Assembly (NCBI GenBank): GCA_039654915.1
Contig: CM077593.1
Span: 42,626,501-42,690,500, forward strand
Direction: 5' to 3'
Source: Aquilaria yunnanensis
Taxonomy: Eukaryota > Streptophyta > Magnoliopsida > Malvales > Thymelaeaceae
Length of the DNA stretch: 64,000 bases
The notes beneath the pieces are model-generated. The model made no database searches. It was given only the letters and a program-made list of their open reading frames with translations, and was not told the DNA's origin. The position numbers were made by a program, and so were the translations under genes. This document shows, in pieces, positions 1 through 11,325 of this stretch. The stretch's first letter is position 1, and each line of letters starts with the position of its first letter.

Positions 1-757
1 AAATTAATTAATTTAAGTTAAAACGAATTAACCTTTAATAATTGAAGTGGCCAGCAACATTGGTTTCTGGGGGAAAAAACAAAGTGTTCTTAGGTTGTCA
101 AGCTCCTTTTCGAATTTCGATAGATACCAAAATACTGGAGCTCTTTATTGGGAATCACTCCTGCAGATACCGCATGGCCCAGTGAACAGAATAGCGTAAC
201 AAAATTTACAAAAGTAAAATTAGAAAAACATAAAAGTTCCAAAAAGTTTATGGTGCATCAGGGGAAAAAATTATTTGAAGATGATTATTAGTAATTATTT
301 TTAAACAGGATGATTAATTTAAAAAAATTAAGCAGTTTTTATTAATTTTTATCTTTTAAAAGTGGTAAGAAAAAATTCACAAAAATGTAATTCAACTGAT
401 TGTTAACTAAGTAAAATATTAACTTTCAATTTAAATTCGTTCAGAAAAAAAAGTATAATTCAAAATAAAGTAATTAATCTTTATTTTATTTTTGGAATCG
501 TAATTACTCTTTATAGTTATTACGATTTATAGTTTGAATAGGTCGAAATTATATTTTCCGTAGATGAAACTCTGCTCATCTATCTCTCTCTCTTCCGCGT
601 GAGCTGGGGGGAATCATTTAATCAAAATGAACACACAGCAACGAGTGGTTCTGCCAGACGGCCATTGATCGGTCCCATTGATTTCTTCTTTTAAAAGAAA
701 AAGAAATTTTCTAGGTAAGGTTGGAAGGAAGGTAGCGTTTGATGCGGAAATCATTTT
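1..757. other. AT-rich left flank, no gene recognised
   Basis: This is host or older repeat DNA next to the outer Tat insertion. A pyrimidine-rich stretch near 570-597 and a GC-richer patch at 598-680 could be a 5' UTR, but I see no open frame with recognisable content. The last five bases (753-757, ATTTT) are the left copy of the target-site duplication of the outer element. The sequence would have continued at 24782 before that insertion. Confidence 0.5.
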
Positions 758-1625
758 TGATGGCCTAAGGCCTCATCGTTGTGAGTCATGATGACTGTTG
801 AGGAGACTTCTAGGAGGAAGAACGCCTGGAAGGTGGATCGCCCCAAGGAGAGTACCTGAAAAGCTGGTAAACAGGGTTAGGAGGCCCCCGGAGTGTTTTT
901 CCGGGGGGGGAGCCTCCGACGGCCAAGTCAGTGGTGGCCGGAAGAAGGAGAAAGTCACTAGCTCAAAGAGAAAGGCAGAAAAGTCTCGCCTGGTATTTTC
1001 TCAGAGTGTGGGAGCTGTATATCCGGCCTGCCAACCTCCTGTCAAGTATTTATTTCCTGTATATATAGGAATACCTAGCCCGTTCAGATCATGACACGTG
1101 TGCGGTCGGATGCTCCTGAACGTCTGGGCGTAGGGGACAGATAGTTGGTAACTAGATGGCCTCGAGCCTTGTGCTGAGACGGGCCATGATATGATTCTGA
1201 TGGCGTCTGCGCGTCAGGGCGACTTTTTACGTCTGTGGTGGGACGTGTCAGAGGCTTCCTTAAATGCTTCCTTAAATGCGCCTGCCGTACTCCCGAGGTC
1301 CCTGGGCGAGGTCGTCCTCTAGTTCGGACAGAGCCTCTTCGGGAAGCCTACCCTCAGTTCGGGGGTTCCCAGTTCCAGGGGGTTCCGCCTTCGGGGATAT
1401 CATATTCGGGCAGCAATGTCTGGTGCCACTTTTCCGAATGCGCGCTGTTCACAACCTTGGGGGGCGAATGGAGTCCTCAAGTTTTACTGGCGTGCCGAGG
1501 CTCGGAGCTCTCAGGCTATCTCCCCGAGGTGCATGATTCCACCTATTCCCGGGAAGCGCCAGTTCTTCTGGCCATTGTTGTGGCAGGGTATTCGGCCAGA
1601 TTGAGGCGATAGCCTTTGGCTATCA
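758..1625 (-). repeat. 3' LTR of outer Tat element
   Basis: This 868-bp LTR has plus-strand termini TGATGGCC and GGCTATCA (TG...CA). It is adjacent to the polypurine tract on its right, so it is the 3' LTR of a minus-strand element. A TATATATA box lies at 1060-1067. Relative to the 5' LTR it has an extra 12-bp repeat (CTTCCTTAAATG twice near 1257-1280) and about six substitutions by eye. Confidence 0.95.
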
Positions 1626-1640
1626 CATGCCCCCCTCTGG
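1626..1640 (-). other. Polypurine tract of outer element
   Basis: The plus-strand C-run followed by CTCTGG reads on the minus strand as CCAGAGGGGGGCATG and directly abuts the LTR start TGATAGCC. This is the expected primer site for plus-strand DNA synthesis. Confidence 0.85.
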
Positions 1641-2169
1641 AAAGCCGAAGTGAAGACTTCGGTTTGCATCTCTTTCCGAGGTTGCCGTTGGGAGTCTTGT
1701 TGGGAAGCATAACCTGTTCCGAGGTCGCACCTTTTGCCCGAGGGTCTGGGCTGTTCGGCCTTGGCCTATTCTTTGGTGTCTCCGAGGCAAAGCCTGTACC
1801 GAAGATACACCTCTTGCCCAAAAGTCATGGGCTGTTCAGCCATAGCCTGTCTCTTGGTGTCCTCGAGGTGGCCTGCTTTTTATTTCTGCAGGTCTGATGG
1901 CCAAGCGTGTCAGACTGAGCGGCGCGTCTCCATTTCTCAGGGATGTCAAACGACGTGTCCCAATCAGGAGGCGTGTCCCGGTTTTCCAGGCACGTTTGGG
2001 GAGGCACGTCCCCCATTTCTGCGCAGCGGTTGACACGTGGCTTCTTGCCATTGGAGGAGAGGCGCGTCATTTACAGAGGGCGCGCCTTTTCGGGTGCAGC
2101 GGGCAGTTACGGCGACGGTTCGCCTCCAATGGGTACTTATGATGTTCTTTCGGTTACCCACCTTTGGCC

Positions 2170-2177
2170 TATAAATA
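2170..2177 (+). promoter_or_regulatory. TATA box of the antisense gene, outer copy (separated from its gene)
   Basis: TATAAATA sits in a block (TATAAATAGCCCA.TCCATCATAAG) that is conserved at the same place in the inner (21203-21210, minus strand) and Tat-3 (44492-44499) copies. In the uninterrupted copies it lies about 250-300 bp before the antisense start codon. Here a solo LTR begins 13 bp after the box, so transcription from this promoter would now run into inserted sequence. Confidence 0.7.
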
Positions 2178-2190
2178 GCCCATTCCATCA

Positions 2191-3606
2191 TGTTAGTAAT
2201 GTGCCCAAAAAGCCAATCATGAGATGATTGTATTTTTGCACATTGAGTCATGATATTTTATTGAGGCATTAATCCAGCAATTTTGTTTGTTGTTTTGTTT
2301 CTGCGTAACATAATAAACATAATTGTAACCCTAGAATAATGATATTCTTAAACGTCCCTAGTCTAGTATTATTGTGGAGCGGGTTGCAATAATACATAAT
2401 GACTAGCATATGTGGAGACTAATATGAGATATGTAGTCTACATATGGGTACAAGTTGGAGAACTTGTGTACTGGACCGACCCACCATGAGAACACTTCAT
2501 GGATCGTTATATGAGTGTCATAAGTGATTCTCATAGTGATCATGGTATATGTAGTCCTTCGACCTAAGATCATCAAGGTTCCCTACATGTGAGTCACATA
2601 CTTTGATACTTTCCTTTGTTGCTCGTAACTGAGTGAACTTGAAGGAGGTCATTGGGTATGTCACATATCATGCGGAGGGATTTGTATGATCAAGATGGGA
2701 TTTGTCCCTCCTATGTAACGGGAGTGATATCTTTGGGCCCCTTGATAGAGTAAGACTTAGAAAATGCATGGCCATGCTCCGATGAGTTGATATATGATAT
2801 CAATGTCGTCAGTTTAATTTGGTCTACTCGGTAATCAAGAAACCAAAGATTGGGCTATACGAGAGTGACACATTCCATGTCTCGTGCTTAGTCTTGATAT
2901 CTTGGACAAAGGGACAATGGCATATATCGGTGATGATCATAAAGGTTTAGTCGATTCACCGACAATCTTGTCACTTGGGTAGCAATGATGTGTTGCTAGA
3001 CACCGCTCATTGCTTATGATCATAAATGTGATTTATGATCATTGCCAACATGGCAAGAGCCTATTGGGTCGCACACGTAGAGCTATTTGGATCATTAGAG
3101 TGCATGGGCTAATTATTTGGGTTATGGTTTCACTTTAATTTCGTATTAATAATGGGCCAAGGAGTTGAGCCATTATTAAGCCCGAAATTAAATCCTAATT
3201 GGATTAGGGCTTTGAAACCCATTAGGCCTGGAAGTTGAGTCTCACTATAAATACAACTTTTAAGTGAGAAATTCATAGGTCTCCTTGCCCTAGCCTCCCA
3301 AAAGGACAGCCGCACTCTTCTCTTGCAATTCCTTGGAGGACGCAAGCTAGCACTGCGAGCGCAAGAGAAACGCATCTGCCGGGACGTGGTGGAAGCGTGG
3401 TGATCCCGAGAGGCTCGTGTGGATACCATAGAGAGCCTGAACACGTCAACTGTTCAGGTTTTGTGATTCGACTCTACAGTTGAGTGAGAGATCTCAACCG
3501 AAAATTAGGTATGAAATTTTCGAACACCCGGTTTACCCCGTTTCACTTGGATCCTGGAGGGTTTCGGTTAAATTCCGCTGCGCTGTTTGGCTCCCGAAAC
3601 CCAACA
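2191..3606 (+). mobile_element. Solo LTR of a copia family, inserted in outer Tat element
   Basis: This 1,416-bp segment starts TGTTAG and ends CCAACA. It is flanked by CATCA (2186-2190 and 3607-3611). The matching stretch in the inner element has no insert and a single CATCA. The sequence is clearly the same family as the LTRs of copia-1 (37106-38543, 51441-52855) and the fragment at 33125-34131. A TATAAATA box at 3246-3253 marks its own promoter. There is no internal region, so it is a solo LTR left by LTR-LTR recombination. Confidence 0.92.
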
Positions 3607-3896
3607 CATCATAAGTCCCACTTACTGTTTTTCTGCTCTTTTTCTGCTCTCTCTCTGCTTTGCCCTCTGTTCTTGCGTTTTATCTTGCTTTCTGTGGCGG
3701 AGCTTCTTTAATCAGAGCTTTTCCTACCAACTTTCACGACGGCGTCCTCAGGCAAATCTTTTGGTGGGTTTTGATTTTCAGAGTACTCTGATTCCTCTAT
3801 TTTTCTGAGTTTTTCTGGAAAACTGTTGTTTTTTCCAAACTCGTCTTCTGAGTTTTTTCTGGAAACTATTTTCTTTTCCATCTCAAACTCTTTTTC

Positions 3897-6245
3897 ATGT
3901 CTGCGATGCCTGTTCCCGAGAGCTGGAAACCTCTTCTGGCCCATCCTTGCTGTACCACCCCCGAAAAACTAGAGAGGTGGAAGAAAAAATTCTTTCTTCC
4001 GTCTTACGCTGTGACCAGACTGCCTCGTTCTAGCCATTTTGCTTTTTCAAACCGTGGCGACGAGGTTACCGTCTTCCGAGCCCAACTGAAGGCCGGACTT
4101 CGGTATCCTCCCCCGAAGGTGGTTTGCGAGTTCTGCCAATTCCATGGCATTGCTGTGAACCAGCTTCCCCCGAACGCGTACTGCTATTTTAACGCCTACC
4201 TCTGCATGTGTGGCGTGTTCGGGATAGAGCCCCACTTCATCATTTTCATGCAGTACTACAAGCTCTATGTGGTCCCGAAGGGTGGCTTCTATTTCCTGCT
4301 GCCTCGGGGATCCGGGAGCAAAAAATTCACCTTCACCTTCGACACGAAGGATAGCTGGTGGGGGTGGCAGCCTAAGTTCTTTTTCCTCAAGGTGGATAAG
4401 AACTGGTCTGATGTCCCGACCAGGTGGGCTCAGGGAGTGCTGAACGCAGACGTCGTTGATCCGAGGATGCTGCTGACCCCACCGTTGGCTTCCGTGTTCG
4501 CGGATTTCGACGCCCGCATTCGGGCAGTCGCTGACTGGGCTCCCGAGGTCTCTCCTCGTGCTCTTTACCCCTTTCCTATCAACTGGAGGTTGATGACCGA
4601 AGAAGTCCTTCGGGAGCTGAAAGTGGTTAAGGAGCACGTGACTGACCTCAATATGCCCGCTCCCGCCATCGCCGGGAAAGACTCCTGGCTGGTCAAGCTC
4701 CTTAAGGGGGAGACTTCTTTCGAAACTTTTGCCGAAAGTGAGTAATCTTCCATCCCTTTATACTTTTTCCTCGGACTTACGCTGATATTTCTTCTCTTTT
4801 TCAGAGATGGGCGATGGGGCTGCCGCTTATTACAAGGCCCTCTTTTCTGGCCAAGTGGAGAAGGGGGAGCAGACAAAGAAGGCGGCTTCCCGAAGAAGGA
4901 AGACGACAGGGGCGGGACCCTCGGCGAAGCAAGCTAGGAAGGCTCTCCAGCCTTCTCAGCCAGAGCTTTTGGAAGAAGAAGCTGGCGAAGACGCTGGTCT
5001 TGTTGAAATTCCACCGGCCGAGGTCCCCGCTACTTCCGTCGAGGTGCCTCCTCTCGACCTCGAGGCCCCCAGAAACACTGTAGTGGTAGAAGTACCCACC
5101 GCCGAGGAGCGGTACCGGCAGAAGGGTAAGGGTCTTTCTTCCGAGGGGCCCGAGGATCCCGAGGACACTGTCTCCGAGGTTCTTCCAGGTATGCCTTTAG
5201 GCGAAGTTCAGCTCCTTTTCCTTTCGCGAATTTTTCTTCTGCTCCTAACTTCCTTCCTACTTTCAGAGGAGCCCCTTGCTGCTGGCTGGAGGGCCATTCA
5301 TGAGAGGAAACGAGCCCTCCGCGATGCCATAATCCCTGAGGGGAAGATCCCCTTGGAGCCCTTTTGGACAATCACGGAGGATATGAATTTGCTCTCCGAC
5401 GATTGTCCAAAAATGACAAAGGAGATTTGGAAGGGGATCACCACTGACGCCTCCTTCCGGGCCATTGCGGCGGCTCACCCGGGGGATAATACCCTCGCCG
5501 CAAAAGTCACCGAGCATGCTGCTCAGGTATAGTCTTTACACTTTTTTCCTCAATTTTCTAAGTGTTTAGACTTGTACTAACCTGGACTTTTGCCTTGCCG
5601 TAGCTGCTGGAGTACGCTGGTTATCTCCGAGTTCGGGTGGCCAGACAGGCTGCCTCCAAGGATGCGACTTCGCGGGAACTCAGTGAAGCGAAGGCTTCGC
5701 TTGCGAAGGTGATCGCCAGCAACCAGCAGCTGACAGCGGATTGTTCTCAGCAACTTGCTGCCGTTCGGGAGGAGTTCTCGAAGAAAAGAGAAGAACTTGA
5801 AAAGGACTCCTCCCGGAAGATTGCCGACCTCGGCGACCAAGTAAAGGGGCTGCTCGCCGCCAACAAAGATCTTGTCAAGGACAAGGCTGTTTCTGACAGT
5901 CTTGCGTCGAGGTTGACGGACGAGAACAATGCTCTTCAAGCCGAGGTCGAGGCTCTGAAGAAGGAGTCCGGAGAGACGCTGGGGATAAGCGAGCTCGAAG
6001 AGGAAGTTGCTGAGCTGAGGGACGAGGTCAATGTCCTTGGCGTTCAAAAACGTACTTCTGATAACATGGCCAAGGTCGCCTTTCAGGACGGCTTCTGCCT
6101 CGCTCGGCACCAGGTGCTGCAGAGGTTCCCAGATTTGGACCTCTCTTTTCTGGAGGGCCTAAATATTCCTGAGGGACCTCGGTGGCAGTGGTCCAAGGTC
6201 GAGCATCTGAAGCTTCCTGGTCTTCGTCCGCCCGGCTCTCCCTAG
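3897..6245 (+). CDS. Antisense spliced gene of outer Tat element (Transposase_28-like protein with coiled coil), 4 exons
   Basis: Predicted exons are 3897-4737, 4805-5188, 5267-5526 and 5604-6245, giving about 708 residues. Introns of 67, 78 and 77 nt have GT...AG borders (donors GTGAGT, GTATGC, GTATAG) and phases 1, 1, 0. Joining keeps one open frame, and a Lys codon spans the first junction just before a Met. Exon 1 (about 280 residues) resembles the 'putative gypsy type transposon' (Transposase_28) family, with a Cys-rich segment around CEFCQFHG and LPPNAY. Exon 2 is low-complexity and rich in Glu, Pro and Val. Exon 4 carries a coiled coil of roughly 100 residues from Glu/Lys/Leu repeats, then a conserved tail (QDGFCLARHQVLQRFPDLDL). 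It lies opposite to gag-pol and ends tail-to-tail with it. The molecular function is unknown; the family name does not show it is a transposase. The 1.4-kb solo LTR upstream cuts it from its TATA box. Exon borders are predicted from sequence only. Confidence 0.8.
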
Positions 6246-6379
6246 TTTGTTTTAGGGCTCCTCTTATTTTTCTCCTTCGTGCTCCTTCTTTGGACACTTC
6301 TTTTGTAAGGCAGCGTTTGCTCTAAATGAACAATCTTTTCGGCTAAGTCCTTTCTTGCAAGTTTCTTTATTTCCACTGT

Positions 6380-7016
6380 CCCGAACACGTTTGCTCAAGA
6401 GACTTTCGGAAAACCTGTAACCAAAGAAACTTTTTACCTTCCTTTATCCCGAGTGTGCTCGCTCAAGAGACTTTCTGGAAAGTTTGCAAAAATTTGGCTA
6501 AGTCTTTTGCATACTTTTTGTTTCCTTTTATCCCGAACATGTTTGCTCAAGGGACTTCGGAAAACCTGCGACCAAAGAAACTTTTTACCTTCCTTTGTCC
6601 CGAGTGTGCTCGCTCAAGAGACTTTCTGGAAAGTTTGCAAAAATTTGGCTAAGTCTTTTGCAGGCTTTTTGTTTCCTTTTATCCCGAACATGTTTGCTCA
6701 AGGGACTTCGGAAAAGTTTCAGCCAAATTTTTCTGTCTTCCTATTGTCCCGAGCATATTTTCTCAAGGGACTTAGGAAAATTCTCACGAGATTGCTCATT
6801 TCCCTCTTTCCCGAGCATGTACGCTCAAGGGTGTTTGGAAATTATCTCTGCTTTTGTTTTGGCGTGCACTATTACGAGATTCTTGCTTTCCCTTTTTTCC
6901 GAGCATGTACGCTCAAGGGTGTTCGGAAAATTTTCTCTGCACTGATTATGCCGAGTACCTTTGCAAGATTCTTGTTTCCCATTTTTCCCGAGAATAGTGG
7001 CTCAAGGGCCTTCGGG
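6380..7016. repeat. Array of about nine copies of a ~30-nt motif with inverted ends (outer)
   Basis: Copies begin near 6380, 6448, 6532, 6598, 6682, 6748, 6809, 6897 and 6986. The core is approximately CCCGARCATGTTYGCTCAAG followed by GGACTTCGG. The ends CCGAA and TTCGG are complementary, so each copy could fold into a small hairpin. Spacing is about 60-90 bp with AT-rich, partly repeated spacers. The array lies exactly between the 3' end of the antisense gene and the 3' end of gag-pol. Long frames through it give repetitive peptides and are not credible genes. Similar arrays occur in the inner and Tat-3 elements. Tandem repeats downstream of pol are known in Tat/Ogre elements; the role of this motif is not known to me. 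Confidence 0.75.
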
Positions 7017-7152
7017 AAGTCACATCTGCTTTTTTCGTGGCGAGCACCTTCGTGGAATTCTGTCTTGGACAATTTGGTATACTTAAGAATTTTTCTCAAG
7101 ACCATTCTGTACTTAGAATATTTCTTGTACAATATATCTCTTCCGCTCAACC

Positions 7153-10100
7153 TTAGGCGTAGAATTTTTTCAAGGTGTCTGAATGCCAAGTGTTTTTCAG
7201 TTCTACGCCTTCGGCATCGCCAAGCCTATACACGCCTTTCCGTACTTCGGCGAGAACCAGATAAGGTCCTTCCCAATTTGCGCGAAGTACGCCGTGAGAT
7301 GGCCTTCGGGGTGCAAAGTCGGCCTTTCGGAGAACGAGGTCTCCTTTTTTGATTTCTTTTGGCCTGGCTTTTAGGTTGATAGCCGCGGCCACTCTTTGCT
7401 GGAAAGCTTTTCTTCTCAGCCCGGCTATTTCTCTGTGTTCAGTCACAAGGTCGAGCTTAGTTCTCAGACCGAGGTCGTTTCCGCCTTCATCAAATACTTG
7501 CACCCGTATTGAAGGCTGAACTATCTCTATTGGGATAATGGCCTCTGTTCCGAAGACGAGTGAGAAGGGAGTTTCCCCTGTGGCTCTTCGTGGCGTCGTT
7601 CGGTAGCTCCACAATACACTTTGGAGTTCTCCTAGCCATTTCCCCTTGGCTTCCCCAAGTCTCTTTTTCAGGCCATCTTTTATGGTCCTGTTTGATACTT
7701 CCACCTGCCCATTGCTTTGGGGGTGAGCTACTGGGGCGAAGTGCATCTTTATTCCGAGGTCGCTGATGAATTCCTGGAATCCTTTGTCTATGAACTGGGA
7801 TCCATTATCAGCTACTAGTACCCTCGGTATGCCAAATCTGCATACGATGTTTTTCCATACGAACTTCTGCACTTCTTTTGCCGAGATAGTTGCTAGTGGT
7901 TCTGCCTCTACCCACTTTGAGAAATAGTCCACTGCTACCACGCAGAATTTCACGCCTCCCGGTGCTGTGGGGAGTGGCCCAATGAGGTCTATACCCCAGA
8001 CTGCGAAGGGCCAAGGATAGTCTGCCGATGTTACCATTTCTGAGGGTATCCTCTGGATTTTTGCATGTCTCTGGCAACTACCGCACTTCTGGACGAACTG
8101 CCTTGCGTCCTTTCTCAGGGTAGGCCAGAAGTATCCTTGGCGGAGTATCACTGCTGCAAGGGCATCAGTTCCAATGTGCGAGCCGCACATGCCTTCATGA
8201 ACTTCTTCGAGAACCATCTCAGTATCCTCTTCGCCCACACATCTCTGCAGCGGATTTGCATATCCTTGCCGATATAACTCTTCACCAATCAGGAAGAATC
8301 TTCCGGCACGTCTTCGCAGTCTTGCAGCATTGCCAGCGTCTTCGGGAAGCTCATTCTCTGCGAGGTATTTCTTTATGGGGTCCTTCCACCCTGTTCCCGA
8401 GGACGTTACGCTTAGCACGGAGATGCTTGGATGGTCTAGCACCTCGGTGTATGTTTTGGACTTCGCTAAGCAATCTGCCTCAGTGTTATTCCGCCGGGGT
8501 ACATTTTCGATCCGCACGGCGTCAAACTCTTGGATGAGTTTTGTTACCAGCTCGTGGTATTTTGCCAAGATTGGGTCCTTCGCCCCATAATCTCCTGCCG
8601 TCTGCCGAACTACCAGCTGGGAATCGCTGTGAGCCCTTAAGTTTCTCACGCCAATCTTTCTGGCCAAGCGTAATCCCGCTATGAGGGCTTCATACTCAGC
8701 CACATTATTGGTGACGTTGAAGCTGAACTTGATAGCCTTCATTACCTCTAGGCCTTCGGGTCCTCTGATAACTATTCCAGCTCCCTGGTGTACGGACCCC
8801 GAGGCTCCGTCAACATGCAAGGTCCATTCTGGCTCACCTTCTTTCGGATCTGAGTGGTTCTCCTCAGTGGTGGGTATTTCGGCGATAAAATCTGCCAATG
8901 CTTGGGCTTTTATGGCCTTCCGAGGCTCATAGGTGATTTCATGTTTGCCAAGCTCTATGCACCACTTGGAGAGCCTTCCCGAATGATCAACTCTCTTCAT
9001 AACATCCCGTAGTGGTAGACTACTTCGGACGATGATGGGGTGAGCCTGGAAATATGGTCGCAGTCTTCTTCCTGCAAGCACCAAGGCGTATATAGCTTTT
9101 TGAAGCAAAGGGTACCTGACTTCGGCGCCATGCAGGGACTTGCTGACGTAGTAGACCGGCCATTGTTTCGGCCCTTCTTCTTTTATCAGGACCGAGCTCA
9201 CGGCCTTTTCTGTGACGGCGAGGTACAGTACGAGGGGTTCTCCCTCCCGAGGTTGTCGCAGAGTCGGCAGGCTGGCCAGGTAGACTTTGAGTTCTTCCCA
9301 GGCCTTTTGGCAATCTTCATCCCAGGGATGATTGTTTCTTCCGAGGTCGCCTTCCATCTTTGCTGCCTTTGTGAGGACTTTGAAGAAAGGTCTACACCTA
9401 TCTCCGTACCTGGAAATAAACCTGCTCAGAGAGGTTATTCTTCCGGTTAGTCTCTGCACGTCTTTTACTGTGGCAGGAGTTCGGAACTCAAGCAGAGCCT
9501 TAATCTTCTCAGGATTGGCGTCGATGCCTCTTTCGGATACCATGTACCCAAGGAATTTTCCTGACGTCACCCCGAAGATACACTTCTCGGGGTTAAGGCG
9601 AATCCCGAAGGCTCTGAGCTTTTGGAAGGTTTCCTCCAAATCTGCAACGTGGTAGCCGGGCAGCTTGCTTTTTACTATCATATCATCAACATATACTTCC
9701 ATGTTTCTCCCCATTTGGTCCTTAAAGACCTTGTTCATCAGTCTCTGGTAGGTGGCTCCTGCATTTTTCAGCCCGAAGGGCATTCTGATATAGCAGTACG
9801 TTCCTCCCTCGGTGATGAAGGCAGTTTTCTCTTCATCTTCGGGGTCCATCCTTATCTGATGGTAGCCGCTGAAGGCATCTAGGAAGCTTAGGAGCCCGTA
9901 TTCGGCCGTTGAATCTACTAGTTGATCTATTGGCGGGAGGGGAAATGAGTCTTTCGGGCAAGCATCATTCAAGTTTCTGAAATCAATGCACATCCGGAGT
10001 TTGCTGCTACCTTCTTTTGTGGCAATGACCACGTTGCTTAACCATTCGGGGTATTTGACCTCCCTGATAACTTCAGCATCCAATAGGCGCTGGACTTCGG

Positions 10101-11325
10101 TTCTCACGAACTTGCTTTTGTGGGCTGAGATGCTTCGTTTCTTTTGCCTGATAGGTTTTGCTTCCGGGCTTACTTTGAGGCTGTGCTGTATTATGCCAGG
10201 GTTCACTCCTGGCATGTCTTTCGGCGAGTAGGCAAACAGATCTTTATTTTTCAGCAGAAAGGATACAAGAATTTCCTTATCACCTTTGGCCAAGCTCTTC
10301 CCTATTTGGGTAGATTGTCCTGGGACAAGATCTACTGCTTCCATTTCTGCTTCTGCGGGATCTCTTTCTTTGCCTTTCTCCTGCGCCTTTGCCTCCACTA
10401 TTTGTGTAGAGTTGTCTGCCGGAGCCTTTCGTGCTTTTACAAACACCTTTCTTACCTCGGCTTGGTCGATAAAGACCTCTGCATCTCCATCCTTGGTGGC
10501 GAATGTGACAGTCAAGTACTTCACATCGGGGCGAATGTGCAGGTTCCCCTGAGTCTTCCTTCCAAGGATGGCGTTGTACGAAGATGGGACCTCCATGACG
10601 ATGAATCTTGCCATTGTGGACGCGTACAACTCAGCCGCTCCGTCTACCGAAGTGCCTTTTATCATTAAAGGGAGGTCGATCCATCCGAGGACGGGTAGTT
10701 CCGATGGTCCAACGCCGAAGGTGGGCGTGGTGACAGGTTTAAGTTCGCTGCTGGAGATGCCCAAGCTCGGCAGTAAGTGCGAGAACAGGACGTCAGTATT
10801 TGAGCCATCATCGAGCAACACTCTTTTGACGTCCCAGTTCCCTATTCTCGCCATTATCAGCAGCGGGTCGTCGTGGGGGAAGACGACGGTGGAGCCATCT
10901 TTGCGAGCCAATTTCTTTGATGGACTTTGATACTCCATAACCGCAATTTCTCTGGCCTTCCGCTTTCTTTCCGAGGATGGGAGCCCCGTGGTAATGGTTT
11001 GGATGACCCCTACTGGAGGTGGAAGGCACCTTTTTGGACTTCTGTTTCTCCGCCTGTCTGAGTCATAGTCCTCGTTTTCGGCCCTCTCTTCCTCCTCTTT
11101 TCTGCCTTTTGGGGAGGGCATCCGCAGGTATTTGCGAAGCTGGCCCTGTTTGATCAGCGACTCTATGTACTTCTTCAGCTGGAAGCAGTCTTCGGTGTCA
11201 TGACCGTGGTCGCGATGAAACTGGTAGAACTTCTTGGCATTCTTCTTATTATCGGCGGCCATGGCCTTTGGCCGCCGAATCTGCGTCCCTTGCCTTTCCA
11301 GCGCCATGAGAATGTTGGTCCGTGT
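7153..11325 (-). pseudogene. Gag-pol of outer Tat element, 3' part (gag end, protease, RT, RNase H, integrase)
   Basis: An unbroken 1,384-residue frame runs from 11307 to the stop at 7153. In order: a gag zinc-knuckle-like segment near 11200 (HRDHGHDTEDC, with the first Cys replaced by Tyr compared with the inner copy), aspartic protease LLDDGS near 10810, RT with YVDD near 9690, RNase H (HVDGASG) near 8800, integrase zinc finger (GSCQRHAK) near 8070, and catalytic core motifs GIDLIGP, ADNGSQF and the Glu of NGQVEVSN between about 8000 and 7700. The 5' part of the same gene is at 22622-23952; the inner element separates them after the duplicated CGTGT. The lengths of the two parts, counting the duplication once, add to 5,499 nt. 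This is a multiple of three with no stop seen, so gag-pol was one fused frame before the split. It is called a pseudogene only because of the insertion. Confidence 0.93.

Noticed and set aside
798..1612. Frames inside the Tat LTR (798-1094, 1235-1612 and equivalents in the other LTRs)
   Set aside because: They recur only because LTRs are repeated. They show no domain, and the Tat-3 LTR does not keep them.
4047..4637. 196-residue frame opposite antisense-gene exon 1 (also 20174-20764)
   Set aside because: It is a shadow of the GC-rich coding exon and is not conserved in Tat-3.
5189..5266. Continuous reading of exons 2 and 3 as one 241-residue ORF
   Set aside because: The stretch has GT-AG borders, a pyrimidine-rich end and a hydrophobic, unconserved translation. 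The Tat-3 counterpart is 86 nt, which would break the frame if retained.
6380..7016. CRISPR-like look: about 30-nt repeats with 30-60-nt spacers
   Set aside because: The units are degenerate, spacers are themselves partly repeated and of unequal length, and the array lies inside a plant retrotransposon.
6453..7352. 299-residue plus-strand frame with repeated peptides
   Set aside because: It runs through the ~30-nt motif array and then opposite the pol 3' end. The repetition comes from the DNA repeats, and the same frame appears in the inner copy only because the DNA is nearly identical.
8065..10668. Many plus-strand frames opposite outer pol, mirrored opposite inner pol
   Set aside because: These are shadow frames of the conserved polymerase and integrase coding sequence; none has independent domains.
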